This document shows positions 23,951 to 36,960 of a stretch of DNA of 64,000 bases, piece by piece. Position numbers and translations under genes: made by a program. The DNA comes from Torreya grandis. Its lineage: Eukaryota; Streptophyta; Pinopsida; Cupressales; Taxaceae. Under the pieces are notes generated by a model that worked only from the letters and a program-made list of their open reading frames with translations, ran no database searches and was not told where the DNA came from. The stretch lies in NCBI GenBank assembly GCA_037957365.1, contig JARHVA010000460.1, positions 1,618,001 through 1,682,000 on the forward strand. The letters are read 5' to 3'. Numbering within the stretch: the first letter of the stretch is position 1; the number at the start of each line of letters is the position of its first letter.

Positions 23951-26445
23951 TTGAAGAGTATATCTATATTAATATAAACAAATATAAATATAATGTTGAT
24001 CATAAAAAATGAGTTGGAAAGATTATATCTCACAAACAAAATCAAATAGAGAATAAAAACTCTTCAAAAAATAACAAATCTTATTCAGAAATTTTTATAA
24101 AGAAAATGGTCATTTTAGAAATGATGTTCGTATTTTTAATTATAATTAACATGTATAATATATATTTACAAAAAATATTCTATATTTATAAAAGAGAATT
24201 TATTCACTTTTTTATTATGAATCATTGAGTGCGATTCAAAACATCGATTTAAAAATATATATATAGTTGTATCTACACTCTCTAACAAAATACATAATAA
24301 TCAACATACTTTACACTTTTAATAGTTATTGTTAGTATACTCTCAACCGATCTAACAGAGCATTTTGTTTGTATATTAAATGTTGTTAGTTGTGTTATTA
24401 TAATTGATTGGTTCAAAAAATTTAAATATATTTTTATTAAAGAAATGAGATGCATAAATTATGAGGTGCTTCTCTTAGATTTATTACATAATTTTATTTT
24501 TTGAAAGATTTCAGATTGATTAGTGATTTTACTATTATTTTTATAAATTTCAAATTAGTTGGTAATATATGACTTTAATTTAATTATATTATTATATCAA
24601 ATTCAATAAACTTTTAGATAAAAACGAATACCTAATTTTATCATATATTCAAAATATCATATTTTTTTCTAATTTTTTATTATATATCTTATAATAATTA
24701 ATTAATCATATTTATTGACATTACACAAAATTACATTTCCCCTCCACCCTTCTTCGAAGATATGCCAATTTTAAATGTGACTTTTAATAAGAAATATAAG
24801 AGTAGAACAGTAAGCCACTTTTATTAAATCCAATAAACACTTAAACACATGTCAAAGGAATGTTATTTTTCTTTATGTGGAATTTAAGATATTTTTCCAT
24901 TCAAATGGTAAGTTCTTATACAAAATATCAACACATTCTGTCAAAAGACAAAAACTATACGGAAAACATTTTACATGAAGTATTAACTTATACATTATAT
25001 TATAATGTGTAAGGTTGTGACTTTTTCTTGTTTATATGGATAAGTGTAGACACATTGTTTTAAAAAAAGGAAACTTTTTAATTTCCATATAAATATATGA
25101 TGTTTATCTTTTAGTTGGTTATTGATTCATATGAGGTGTTATTGGCGCGTGTATCAATTTTTAATTGTTTTTTTTGGAGGGGTTTATGTTCAAAATGTCC
25201 CCAACATTCTTGACATTTATTAAGAGCATCTCCAACATTTTTAATTTCTCTAAAGAGCATCTTTAATATTTTGAGGTTCTCTTTTCAATATACAATTAGT
25301 CAAGACGAAGTTATTCCTTTTATCTTATCTTTTTCACTTTTGATCGTTATATATCAATTTATGTGCTAGTAATTTTTTAATTTAAATTCAATTTATTTTA
25401 AAATACACAAGCATTATAATTTATTTAACAAAAAGCACATTAATCATCCAAAAAAAATTAATGAAGCACTCACTATATTCAAAAGAGATCATGTAATAAT
25501 TAGAATGGTTATTATTGTGTAAATTTATAATTTCACATGGAACATTTTTGGCACATGGCTAAATTTGTTCATTTAAAAAGTTATTTTTATTTATAGAATC
25601 TATTATTTTTTGACATTAATTATATTATGGTTCTCACTTTAAGGAAGTGATAATTAGTTGGTCTTTGTGCCCTGCTAACCCTCAACACAAATTTTTAAGA
25701 TCACTTTAATTTCCTCATGATTTTCAAATATCAGAAGCATAATTGGAGTAGGAAGAAATTTTATTTCGTTGGTACATAGGTATCGCAGTACAAAGATTAC
25801 AGTGAAGAAAAAGGAAATGAAAACCGGATAAATACATTCGTTAATTTATTTTGAAGCCTACCTATCATATATTCAAAGCATTCCCAACACCCCTCGGGTG
25901 TTCCCAATACTCCTAGTGATGATTTGAAGCATTCTTGAGACTTCATAAATCTAATCCAGATTAAATCTAAACATTTTGGCAATGTTTTTGATAACGCTAG
26001 ATTTGTATTTTTATGCCCAAACTTATATTGTCTTCTTGAATTATTCAAGATATGCATCAAAACACTATATGTATCTCCTACCAATTGATTTAAACATAAT
26101 TAGTTAGGCATTTGTATATTGTACATGTGTTGGGATGATTAAGTAATTAGGTTATTTGTATTGAAATTAATTGTAATCCATTTATCCATCTTATAATTAA
26201 AAGAATATTGTAATCACTTTTCTCACATGTTATTTTTTAGGTGTAAAATTTTACGTTATTTTATAAGTATAATTTTTTATTTATAGTGATAAATTGAATA
26301 TTATAATAAATTTAAAATATTTATAAAATTATATTATTTTAAATTATATCGTTGATAATTATGATGGTGAATTATAATGTCCTTAACATTAAATTGACCT
26401 GTAGGACTTATCAAAAATGTATTGGTCAGTTATACAATTTAATCT
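23951..26445. repeat. Repeat family R, segments D-E (copy 2)
   Basis: Segment D at about 24190-25160; segment E at about 25160-26445, with GTGTTATTGGC, ATCTCCAACA, TCATTCAAAAGAGAT-like and TTAGTTAGGCATTTGTA words that recur at 30415-31780. The - strand frame at 25797-26084 lies in segment E and is not kept in the other copy. Confidence 0.5.
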
Positions 26446-26514
26446 GATCAAGAGAATAGTTAGTTAGTTTACTCTCCTCCCTGTAATAGGAACGAGTCTG
26501 AGGTTCATATTTAC

Positions 26515-26745
26515 TCAGTCATTCTTGAATCCCTCATTGAATCCAATGAGAAATTAATTTAATCAAGGACTCAATTGGTCAAACTGAGCACTAAATCACA
26601 TTATGTTATCGCAAGTAGGATCACGGGGCTCAACTGAGCCCCAAAATTACTTCCCTCATTGTACTGAATGAGGAATTAGTTCAATCAAGAACTCAATCAG
26701 GGAAAATTAAGCTCCAAACCACATTATGTGGTCACAAATTGAGCC
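26515..26745. repeat. Two units of the ~119 bp repeat (second locus)
   Basis: CATTGAATCCAATGAGAAATT (26535) and CATTGTACTGAATGAGGAAT (26659) are 124 bp apart and clearly belong to the array at 15656-17520. They directly precede copy 2 of the 2.2 kb block. Confidence 0.75.
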
Positions 26746-28039
26746 CTAAATTACTAACTTATATTTAAAGATGATAATAAAATCACCTTTAGTGACATCT
26801 CAACATCACCCCTTAGTGACAACAATAAAGTCACATAGGCTAGATTAGGTGTGATCACATAGATGTTAGTAAATTTATGGAAAATAGGCCATATGCAAGC
26901 ACCATTTGTTGTTATATCATGACCAAATGTCATTATTTGAGAAAAAATAACTGAATTATGCTCTGATATGGTATTTTCAGATACATGAAAGTAGATTTGG
27001 GTAAAATAAGGTATGTTTGAGCACCATTTTTTTTAATGATCAAATGTCATTATTTGAAAAAATTGAATGGATTAAGTTTCAATTAGATACAAATGTCTAT
27101 TCAATTGCACCTAAATAGGGCTTGATTTAGTCAAAATTTATCAAATAGTGACATTTGAGCATGATAAAATGACAAATGGTGCTCTTACATACTAAATTGG
27201 GGTTAATCAAGTCACATTAACAAAATTTATTTTTTTAAATGTTATATATGGACACCAATTTGTACTTAAGATGTATTCATCTAGTCTATATGTGAATTCA
27301 TGTGTCAATATCATCTTGACTCTTACTATCTCTAAGAGATGTGAGGTTTTCAAAAATAATATTTGGTACACCTATAACTGTTACAAATATCAACAATCAA
27401 TCCAAAAGGCCCAAAAACCTAAAAAACAACCTTTGGTTTGCTCAAGACAAACACCAAGTGTAAAATTTATACCAAGAGAATCTTATATTTAATATTGAAA
27501 ACCTAAAAATGACTAAGTATTGAACGGATTGGATTTTAAAAATTTATCTTTTAAATAGTAACTCCTACAGCTCTAAAATTGATTTTAGAAGACTCAAAGT
27601 CACCCTAATTTCATTTATTTTCAAAAATAAATTTTAAATATAAGAATATAAAATGTAATACAAAGGTAAATTTTTATTTTACTAAATATAACACACAAAA
27701 TAAAAGCGTCCCAAAATAAAATATTTATCCATGATAGATATCTATTTAGAATGGATTTCCATTTTTCCTTTAAATATTGTTTCCTTCCAATTTCAACACA
27801 ATATTTTCCTTGGTTTTGCCTTGGTATACCCGAGCCTAGTTATTTTTATGCATATATGGACAACAAACAAATTCATGGATTTCCCCTCTCTTTGTCCATA
27901 TTTTTAATTTAGTAGTCCATATGTAAATTGACATATAGTTTTGTCAAACATATTGTCTAATTTTATCATACTCATTCATATATGTATATGTATATGTATA
28001 TGTATATATATATGTATATATATATGTATATATATATGT

Positions 28040-28104
<65 letters not shown>

Positions 28105-28230
28105 TATATACATGTACATATATATGTACATGTACATATATATGTACATGTACATATATATGTACATGTACATATATATGTACATGTACATATATATGTA
28201 CATGTACATATGTGTACATGTATATATGTG

Positions 28231-28313
<83 letters not shown>

Positions 28314-29441
28314 ATATACATATATATACATGTATATATACATATATATGTATATATATACATACATATGTATATATACATATATATATATGCATATATA
28401 CATATATATATGCACATATATATACACATATATATATATATATATATATAAACTTTTTTCAGTGGGTCCTAATGGTAAATAGATACACACATAGAAAAAT
28501 GTTAATAATTTTTTACTCATTACACTTTTTAAAAAAATAAAAATACCTCAATATTTTATAGTTTGTTGGTTACGATTTAAAAAATAATAATTTTTGGTTC
28601 AAATTTACCTTAGTGGACAAGTGATGTTTCATTTTTGTAAGTGCTCAATGAAATAATTAATAAAAAAAAATGAAAAAAGAAGAAAAATATGGCAACATTT
28701 GTTATCGAGTCCACATATCCACAAAAAGTCATGAAATTTTCATTTGTTTTTTCAAAAATGGCTAGGCAAACATGTGCTCTTTTTTTTGTGAAATTATAAA
28801 AATATTAGGAGTTATATATAATTGACAATTTTCAACTACTAAATTTGATTTAATTCATAAACCACACTCAAAATTTTAAAGTCTCTATTTTTACACTATA
28901 TTAAAAAAATTTGTAGAAAACCACAAAATCATCAATCAAAGTTGAGGTATGTTTATTTTCTTAATTTCATTTCCACTTAGGACCCCTTTTTGGCCCATTA
29001 GTACCTTACACTCAGCTGAGCTCCAAAATCCACTTGCTGCTCAATATATTAATATTTTTCTATCGACTTTTTCAATCAAGAAGAAAATTTCTCCATACAT
29101 GACAGTCAAATGGACATCAAATTTAAGAGTATAACTATCTATGATAGTGAAATGGATGCTAAATTTAATATCGATCATTAATTGTTAACATCTCATAAAT
29201 ATTATAGTCCACCACCACACTCAACTTTCATTGTAAGTTACACCTATCAGAGTAATTAATAATCCCTCTTTGGGAGTTTTGGGAGGCCAAACACCCAATT
29301 AAATGGGCGGCTAACAAATGGGGCTACCTCCTGAAGTGAACGTTGATGCACTATGCATTATTGAAAATAATGTTGGCAAATCTAGAGATTTTTTCTTCTC
29401 CTTTTTTAGTGATTACTTTTCGTTGACACTATTAGTATCAA
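26746..29441. repeat. 2.2 kb non-coding block, copy 2, with microsatellite expansion
   Basis: Direct-repeat partner of 17521-19717. The order of conserved words is the same from TTACTAACTTATATTTAAAG to ATCAAATAAT. The extra length comes mainly from the simple-sequence tract at 27977-28451. The left flank (about 26400-26450) and the right flank (after 29441) are both family R sequence, so the block sits inside family R. Confidence 0.65.
27977..28451. repeat. Compound TA/TG/CA microsatellite, ~475 bp
   Basis: Almost pure alternating purine-pyrimidine sequence: TATG repeats, a long (TA)n, about six copies of an 18 bp palindromic unit made of ACATGTACATATATATGT (about 28110-28210), a second (TA)n, then mixed CATATA/TGTATA. 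The reading frames found here on both strands encode only I/Y/M/C/T/H and are artefacts of the repeat. At the equivalent point copy 1 has only a short (TA)n (about 18681-18693). Confidence 0.95.
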
Positions 29442-29758
29442 ATAATTAAACCATTAATGCCGTCTATGATGAATTGTGTGAGGTGATTAATTGTAGCATT
29501 CATTAATTTTATATAATATTAAAGAAATAAGATGAATAAATTTTGAAGTGTTCATGTTGGATTTGTTACATAGTTTCACTTTTTTTAAGCTTTCATATTG
29601 ATTAACAACTCTATTACTTTCTTCACAAATTTTAAATTGGATATTGATATATAATCTCAATTTAATTACACTATTCTATCGACTAAAAAAATAAATTAAA
29701 AAATGGGCACCTAATTTTATTATATATTCAAAATATCAAATTTTCAATTCTTTTTTTC

Positions 29759-29827
<69 letters not shown>

Positions 29828-32800
29828 CAATAATCGATCAATCATTTTTATTAACATTTCACAATATTACATTCCTACTCTAACCTCTTCTCAGAAGATA
29901 TGACAATCTTAGATGTGACTTTTTCTTGGTGGGTGGAATATAAGAGTAGAAAAATAACAAAGTTGGAGTAAATCCAATAAATGTTTGTTTTTGTCGTCTT
30001 CTTTTTTTGTTTTTAATAAATTATTAAATTGATTTATTTATTTTTTAATGTGGAGTTTAAGATATTTTTACATTCAAATGGGAGGTTCTTGTTCAAAATA
30101 TTAACATATTATGTTAAGAGAATAAAATGTAACAAAAAATATTTTACATGAGGTAATAATTTATACGTTTTATTTGTTTAGTTGTGGGCTCCTATCAAAA
30201 CCCTCACATTTACTTGTATTAAAAAATACTTATATATCATATTAATATTATAATATATAAGGCTTCTTTATAGTTGTCATGTATGTGACTTTTTCTTGTC
30301 TATATGGATAAGTGTGGATATAGTTTTTTTTAAAAGAAAACGAGTCAATTATTAGTTTTTAATTGCCATGTTTATAAGATGTTTATCTTTTAGTCAGTTA
30401 TTAATCTAAATCAGGTGTTATTGGCTGGTTTGTCAACTTTAAATAGTTCTTCTTGTCTTTTTCTCTCATATTTTAGGTTCTATGTTAAAAACATCCCCAA
30501 CACACATGTCACTTGTTAGGGGCATATCCAATACTCTTGAATGTTCTTAGGTACATTCCAAACACTCCTAACCCCAGTTAGCAGAATCAACAATGCTTTT
30601 AGGTCCTTTTGGCCTGTGATTAGTCAAGATGTAACCATCCCCTTCGTCTCATCTTTTTCACTTTTGATCAGTGTATATCAATTTATTGCTAGTAAGGTTC
30701 TAATTTTAATTTAAATTGTTTATAAATATACAATCATTGCAATTCATTTAATAAGGAGCACACTGATCATTCATAGAGATTCTATAAATCACTCACTTTA
30801 TTCAAAAGAGATAATGTAATGATTAGAGCAATTTTCATTGTCTAAATTTAGCATTTTACATAGAGCACATGACCAAATTTTTTCAGTTTAGAATTTATTT
30901 TCATTTATGCAATTTATTATTTTTTGACATTAATTATATTATGGTTCCCAACTTTAGGGGCCTCATAATTATTCGGTCTTTTAGTCTGTCATGTCCCTCA
31001 ACAAAAGCCCTTAAAATCCATTTTATTTCCTCATGGTTTTTAAAATGTGACAAGCATAATTGAAGTTTCCCTAGGGAAAGGAAGAAATTTTATATTATCA
31101 GTATACAGGTGGCATAGTGTGAATATCAAAGTGAAGAAAGAGGAAATTAAAACTACAAGAATACAATTGTTAATTTATTTCAAAACCTACCTCTCATATA
31201 TTCAAATCATTCTCAACAATCTTATGTACTTTATGAAGTGTTCCCAATGCTCTTGGTGACTGTTTGAAGCATTATTGATGCTTTGTAACTCTAATCCTAA
31301 TCATACCCAGACTTTTTAATGAGGTTGCTGACACTACTTATGTAATTTTTGGTCCAAACATATATTATCTTCAAATTGTAACTTATTCAAGATATATATC
31401 AAAACCCTATATGTTTGTCCTACTAATTAATCTAGATATAATTAGTTAGGCATTGTTATTGTATTATAGATGTGTTTTGATGCTTAATTTTAAAAGTAAA
31501 TGGATTATTTGTATTGCACATTTTATCTATATTACAATTATAAGAATATTGCACTCAATTTTCTCACATGTTATTTTTAGGTGTAAAATTTTATGTTATT
31601 TTACAAATATGAAGTTTTTTATTTAATAACGAGAAAATGCATATTATAATCAATTCAAAATATGTATAACAATAATATTATTTTATGTTAAATTGATGAT
31701 GGAAAATTATAATGTCTTTAAGACTATATTGGTTTGTCGAACTTATAAAAAATGTATATCCCAATTATACAATTCAATATGCCTTTCACTTCCCTAAAAA
31801 AATTATAGTTGGAGTTGCTCTTGCTATTGTTATCACTCTTTTTATCAATATCCCTTAACATTGTATAATGGAAAATATCATCCTTTTGATTATTCTCGAT
31901 ATTAAAATTCAATATTACATATGATGAAATAGAGTAAAGATTTTAAAATTTCTTTACAATATCATTTCTATAATTGACATAATGGAAATGAACTTGTAGA
32001 AGCCTCAAAATGGCCCATGACCTTTATTTAGTATTTTAAGGAGTGTTAACACATTTGTTTATGAATAGATAATTTAGTCCAAATTGAGTAATATTGTTCC
32101 TCTAATCAATTTCCAGCATTCAAAAATCTTTGTTTCTCATTTTATCCTAGTCTTATCTTATACTTAGGTCTCCTTTAAATTATGTGCATTTGTCTCTCCC
32201 TTCCCTCATTTTTAGGTCCTAGTTGTTGGTACTGAGTGCACATTAAAATATGGCCTAAATTTGAATTCAATTCATATATAAATAGACCAGTGTGATAGGT
32301 CATTTAGAAGGGAAGATATTATTAAGTATTTATACCTGTCAAAGCTAGCATTTTATAATGGAGAACTTTTGATACACGAGTTGGAGTTATTTATGTGATA
32401 GGTCATTTAGAAGGGAAGATATTATTAAGTATTTATAACTGTCAAAGCTAGCATTTTATTGTGGAGAACTTTTGATACACGAGTTGGATTTATTTATGTT
32501 ATACAATTTATATTTATCTACATATGTGTTCCAATCTAAAGGGTATTTATATTTTCAAGGGATCATCTTTTCCCACTCTTAGTTATATGGTTTTGATTTA
32601 TTTGTTTATTTTGGTAAATTTAATATGCATTTCATTGATATTTTAACAAGTCTCCCTCACCAATCTATATCAATAATAAGATAGATGCACCAACCACTTT
32701 AAAATAGTATTAAATTAAACCTTAATGATCTCATCTATGTTGAAGTAGTTGGTCGTTGTGTGGGGCAATTAATTGTAGCATTCATTAAGTTTACTTAATG

Positions 32801-32870
32801 AATGTGGAACCTTAGGAAAACATATACTTACTAACACTTCAAGGCAAAAAAACAACCCCATTACCATGGC
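29442..32870. repeat. Repeat family R, further copies of segments D, E and B
   Basis: Segment D-like at about 29515-30430, E-like at 30430-31780, unassigned at 31780-32640, and B plus the leader-like segment at 32640-32870. A (TA)n run lies at 29764-29826. After CATGGC (about 32870) similarity to the other copies stops abruptly. Confidence 0.55.
32291..32496. repeat. Tandem duplication of 103 bp
   Basis: TGTGATAGGTCATTTAGAAG begins at 32291 and again at 32394; the two 103 bp units differ at only a few positions. It is much less diverged than its surroundings, so it should be recent. Confidence 0.9.
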
Positions 32871-33078
32871 AATTGGGCCTATGGGTAAGTTCCTTTGGAG
32901 AAGTTTCATTATTTTAATAGGAAGATTATATGCCTCTTTTCAGTGTTTTCTTTATTACTACCTTCATGATTTCGAAAGTCTATTTGTATTATGGTTTTTT
33001 ATGGGTAAGTGCACCAACATGGGGGATAAAAAAGGGCCTACCCATGCACATGATTTTTCTAAAATTTTAGAAATGTGA
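32866..33078 (+). CDS. Short open frame after the leader-like segment, doubtful
   Basis: A 70-codon frame starts at the ATG in the ACCATGGCA context at the end of the leader-like segment of family R. The product is rich in aromatic residues (IILIGRLYASFQCFLYYYL could span a membrane) and has no domain I recognise. ATGGGTAAGT occurs twice in it (32880 and 33001) and looks like a plant splice donor, so it could be a first-exon fragment. The other family R copies do not continue this frame. I think chance is more likely than a gene. Confidence 0.12.
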   Translation: MAIGPMGKFLWRSFIILIGRLYASFQCFLYYYLHDFESLFVLWFFMGKCTNMGDKKGPTHAHDFSKILEM

Positions 33079-33878
33079 ACTTTTGTAGATAATTAGAGAT
33101 GGCTACACTCAAAATTTGAAGATGGTATAAAAACATGAATTATAGCATTTCAAGTCTAGATTCCAAAAAACTTTATTTTTTTTAAATGGTTAAGGATAAA
33201 TAGGTAAAACATCTAAAATTTGAAGAGGACCTCTTTTTTATAAGAAAATTTGAATTGTACCATTCCGTACAACCCACCATTTTTTTAGCATCATTAAATA
33301 TTGTTAGAACCCCTTTGGTGAATATTCATATTAGATATTCTAGTGTGTTACAAACCTTTTTTTATGAATATTTTTTTATTAATTTTTCAATTAAGTATAT
33401 CCTAAAAATTGATAAAAAAATGGATAGCCGTTTGTGCGACCCATCCTAACTACCTCAAAAAAAAAGATTTTTTTTTTATGTGTGTAGAATTAGGCCTAGT
33501 TTGTTACAATATAATTTGTTTTGCATTTGGATCAACGAAAAAAAAATAGATAAACATGAACAGCCATGTATGGGTGAGGCATGTAGTGGCCTAAAAAAGA
33601 TGTTGTTACAAATAAATATAGTTTAAACCCTTAAAATAGCCCAAAAATTATAAAAATTATACATTTAGAAAGAGGACAACGTGTTCATCATAACGGTAAT
33701 AATTTTTTTAATTTTGATATTAATCCATAGCATATTTGGTGATTGAAGTTAAAATTTGTTGCTTTTTCTTAAAACTCTCGGTCTCAGCTGGAGATGCACA
33801 GTCCCAAGCCTTTGGCTCAGAAATCCAAGACATTTCCAAGCCTAAAGGCTCAAATTTCAATTTAAATTCAAATAATGT
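33079..33878. other. Unassigned AT-rich sequence
   Basis: No gene, no long frame, no repeat partner seen elsewhere in the window. A short frame at 33255-33449 has no recognisable domain. Confidence 0.4.
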
Positions 33879-34158
33879 GTATGCATTATTTTAAATTCAA
33901 ACAAAGTGTATGTGTTGTATAACACGTATATGTTATATAGTGCATTATACAATGTGTACGTGTTATAAACATGTATGCATTGCTTTGTTATAAGTTCAAA
34001 ACCAACTCCACGAGTATTTGGGAGTTACACGTGAAGCCAAATTTGTCCATAAGATTATATTTACTACTCTAAATGTTACGTAACAATATTTTATATTGTT
34101 ACTTTAAATTTAATTTAGTAAATATAATAAATTAGGGTCACTCGACATCTGATAGAGT

Positions 34159-34169
34159 TGGTATCACAG
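34159..34169 (+). promoter_or_regulatory. Primer-binding-site-like motif in the left arm
   Basis: TGGTATCACAG differs at one position from TGGTATCAGAG, the site complementary to the 3' end of initiator tRNA-Met used by many plant LTR elements. It follows an AT-rich stretch that could be the end of an LTR. The partner in the other arm (59309-59319, - strand) reads TGGTCTCATAG. Confidence 0.35.
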
Positions 34170-34496
34170 TTGCATGTTTTATGATGTGGAAAATAGTTTT
34201 TCAAAATCTAATCAGGTCAGTACATAGGCATTTTCAAGGTCTAAGTATTAAACCTATGGATTTCAAGACATGATTTTTATAATTTATATCCATTTTTTGT
34301 AAACATATAGTCATTTTTTAGTTTTTTGTGCCTTTTAGATTGATTCCTGACATTTTTAGGAGTCTTAGGTTTGTCAAAATTGAAGTTTTTAAACCACTCA
34401 CTTTGAAATTGATGCAAATTGGTGTGATTGGGGTATCATAGGTCACAGTGATGACCTACACACATCAAACAACCACTTTGTGTTAATTTCACTTGT

Positions 34497-35063
34497 TCAT
34501 CATCCTTCCCTCATCCTTAATCACTTCCTACTCATGCATCATCACTCCTAATCACTCTCTCATCATTCTTAATTATCCCTAATCACTCCCTCATTGACCC
34601 TCACTATCCCTAGTCATCTCTAATCACTCCCTTATCATCCATAATCACTCCTCCATTGACCCTCACTATCCCTCATCATCCCTAATCACTCCCTCCCCAT
34701 CCTTTATCATCCCTAATAACTCTTTTATCATCCCTCATCATACCTAGTTATTTCCTCATCCTTATTCACTCCTTCCTCATCCCTCATCATCCCTAATCAC
34801 TCTTTCATTGACCTTAGTTTTATCTCATCATCTCAAATCACTCAGGTTTATCATCCCTAAGCACTCCTTCATTGATTATCACCATCCCTCATCATCCCTA
34901 ATCACTCACTTCTCATCCCTAATAATACCTATTCAATATTTCTTCATCCCTCATCATCACTAATCACTTCTTCATTAACCCTCACCATCCCTCACCATCC
35001 TTCATCACTCTATCATTGACCTTCACCATCCCTTACCATCCCTAATTGCTCCCTCATCATCTA
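34497..35063 (+). repeat. Irregular ~40 bp minisatellite (C-rich strand on +)
   Basis: Variants of CATCATCCCTAATCACTCCC and TCATTGACCCTCACCATCCC alternate for about 560 bp. The same array occurs with the G-rich strand on + at 37330-37572 and 58540-58985. Confidence 0.85.
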
Positions 35064-35199
35064 GCGTAAGTATATACTCTAAAGATATCTTTGATTCCAA
35101 TCATATGTTTTTTAATCCATTATAATATAAATTAACTCTTTTTTAGGACTTGTGTTGTCAATACCCATTTGTGATAGTAAATTTTATTACTGAATGAAT

Positions 35200-36960
35200 T
35201 GGATGCTATTCCAAATTTATAGTCAAGTAACATAACAATTAACACAAAATAGAGTCTAAATTTTAGTTCATCAAATTATCTTTGTTGTGCATCTGACTAA
35301 ATGAAACTTTATTCGGTTCCACCTTTGGTAGTTTGGTTCAAAAGATAAAAATTAAACACAAATATCTTGTATAATTTTCTAATTCTAAGAAGATTTGAAT
35401 CAGATACAAAGTTATTTAGTGTTTCCCATTCCTGTATGACTTGAATCTTGGTTAGGTTCACACATGCACTCCTTGTGTGTGTAATGTGTACCAAATATTT
35501 TATCTCTTGCATGAAAAATGAGCATTTATTCATCTTATCACAAAAATATGTTTTTGTAAAATTTATATACTTAAGTTCAACATGGTGTAGATGTTCATCC
35601 CATGTTTTCTAAAGATTAATATGTCATAAAGATATATTTAAAAAATGGCATAGGTAAATGGCCTAAAGATGCCATTCAACATCTTGAAATGAATGAATTC
35701 GTTATATGAGTTAACCTAAAAGGCATAATCAACTAGTCAATCAATCCTTCCTTTGTTTTTAAGACTATATTCCAAATGTCTAAAGGTTTAACATGAATAT
35801 GATGATACCCAAATTTAAGATCAATTTTGGAAAAGACTTCTACACCATGGATATGGAAGAAAAATGCCATAATATTTGAATGAGGATAATAATTCTTCAT
35901 GTTAATCTTGTTAAGATTTTTTTAATTGATTCACAACTTTGGCACAAACACAATTGGGTTTCTACAAGGCAATGATTTGGGAATTATCCATGATTTCATG
36001 GATCTACCACTTGATCCATTAATTCTCTAGAAATGATATTTTGTATAAAGAGGTTTGAGGTAGAGGTAGTTAAGGGATCAAATCAATACTATTATTTAGT
36101 GTATAGTATGCAGGAACTTATTTAGGTGACTGAAAAATATCCTTGTATTCATCTAGTTTATGGTTCAATTATTTTGTCTTTGTTATTTTTGGATAAACCA
36201 CACTATGATATGGTGACATAAGGATGTCATTAAAAATTTACTTCTTACCATTAAGAGTATACTTCTTAATAAAACTGACAATATTCTTGCACATCTTATT
36301 ATTAATGACTGAAAGCTTATGAACTAACTACGATATATGGTATTTTAGATCTAGATAATCTATCACAAAATTTCAAGGATTTACTTCATAGAATACATGT
36401 CAATAGTAAAAACATGGTTGACCATATTTGAAACATCACACACCTATAATGGTGAGATGTCACAAAGGATTACATCTTTAAAAGTTTGATTTTATACACC
36501 AAGTGACACTACTAGGCGATCCATTTCTCAAGACCTACACTAGACCATACACTAGTGTATGGTTATAGATGATGTATAAATTTCAAGTTGAATTTTTGAA
36601 AATATGATTTATGAGAAATTAAATTCTTCTAACTTATATTAGAAATGATGAAGTGTATTGTCTCACCATTGATCTACATGTGTTAATGAAACAATATTTT
36701 TAACTCATATAATTTCTTATTGGGGGAAGTAGAGATATTTTTAGTACCGATCATATCATTGGGTTCATAATCTATTATCTACTGAACTTTTTACAGTGAT
36801 AGATAACTTGTACCCACTTCACGAGATGTGCAAGTAGATAGCTCATAGTGTGACACTCTTCATTGGATTGAATATTGAAGTTGTGAACTAAGCACCACTT
36901 TCCAATCTTGGTCTACTTGTTCTAATCATTTGAAAATTATTTTCCACTCTCTGATATGAT
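35200..36960 (-). pseudogene. Chromovirus-like Ty3/gypsy protease-RT remnant
   Basis: Reading the - strand with many shifts and stops, the order of a gypsy pol is recovered. A protease region (about 36700-36370) has INGETIHFII, then VILCDISPL and VCDV, matching the NGxxxxLIIDSGS...DEVLCDVVPMDACH pattern, but without its catalytic Asp. The RT palm has VEVFSKIDLKFGYHHIHV (about 35840-35780), then LIMPFRLTH and KTWDEHLHHV. An RT end (35533-35309) has KCSFFMQEIKYLVHI, TKIQVIQEW and RKLYKIFVFNF. The YLDD site is not readable. These words are closest to chromoviruses, not to elements 1-3. Integrase is absent because the minisatellite arm begins downstream. Confidence 0.75.

Larger units (their letters stand above)
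33879..35063 (+). repeat. Inverted arm, left copy
   Basis: Its reverse complement is found at 58540-59622 with the same order of landmarks: ATTTTAAATTCAAA, TAAGTTCAAAACCAACTCCA, TCCATAAGATTATATTTACT, ATTAGGGTCACTC, TTTTTCAAAATCTAATCAGG, CCACTCACTTTGAAATTGAT, the CATCAAAC-ACCACTTTGTGT segment, and then the ~40 bp minisatellite. Similarity is roughly 80-85% by eye. Outside 33879 and 59622 the sequences no longer match. Confidence 0.8.

Noticed and set aside
27941..28540. Long overlapping frames (up to 199 codons) on both strands
   Set aside because: They translate a TA/TG/CA microsatellite into I/Y/M/C/H/T strings and are open in most frames on both strands; no protein.
17521..29441. The two 2.2 kb blocks as LTRs of one giant element
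   Set aside because: Sequence between them is family R, which also occurs outside; no primer site, gag or pol is found, and the ends are not clear TG...CA. Kept as a repeat pair only.
32866..33078. First exon of a host gene starting at ACCATGGCA
   Set aside because: No domain, no continuation found downstream, and the start context is part of a repeated segment. Listed with very low confidence.
33879..34170. Left arm as a complete LTR with tRNA-Met primer site
   Set aside because: The motif has a mismatch, no matching direct LTR is present, no TG start could be fixed and no gag-pol follows; reported only as primer-site-like.
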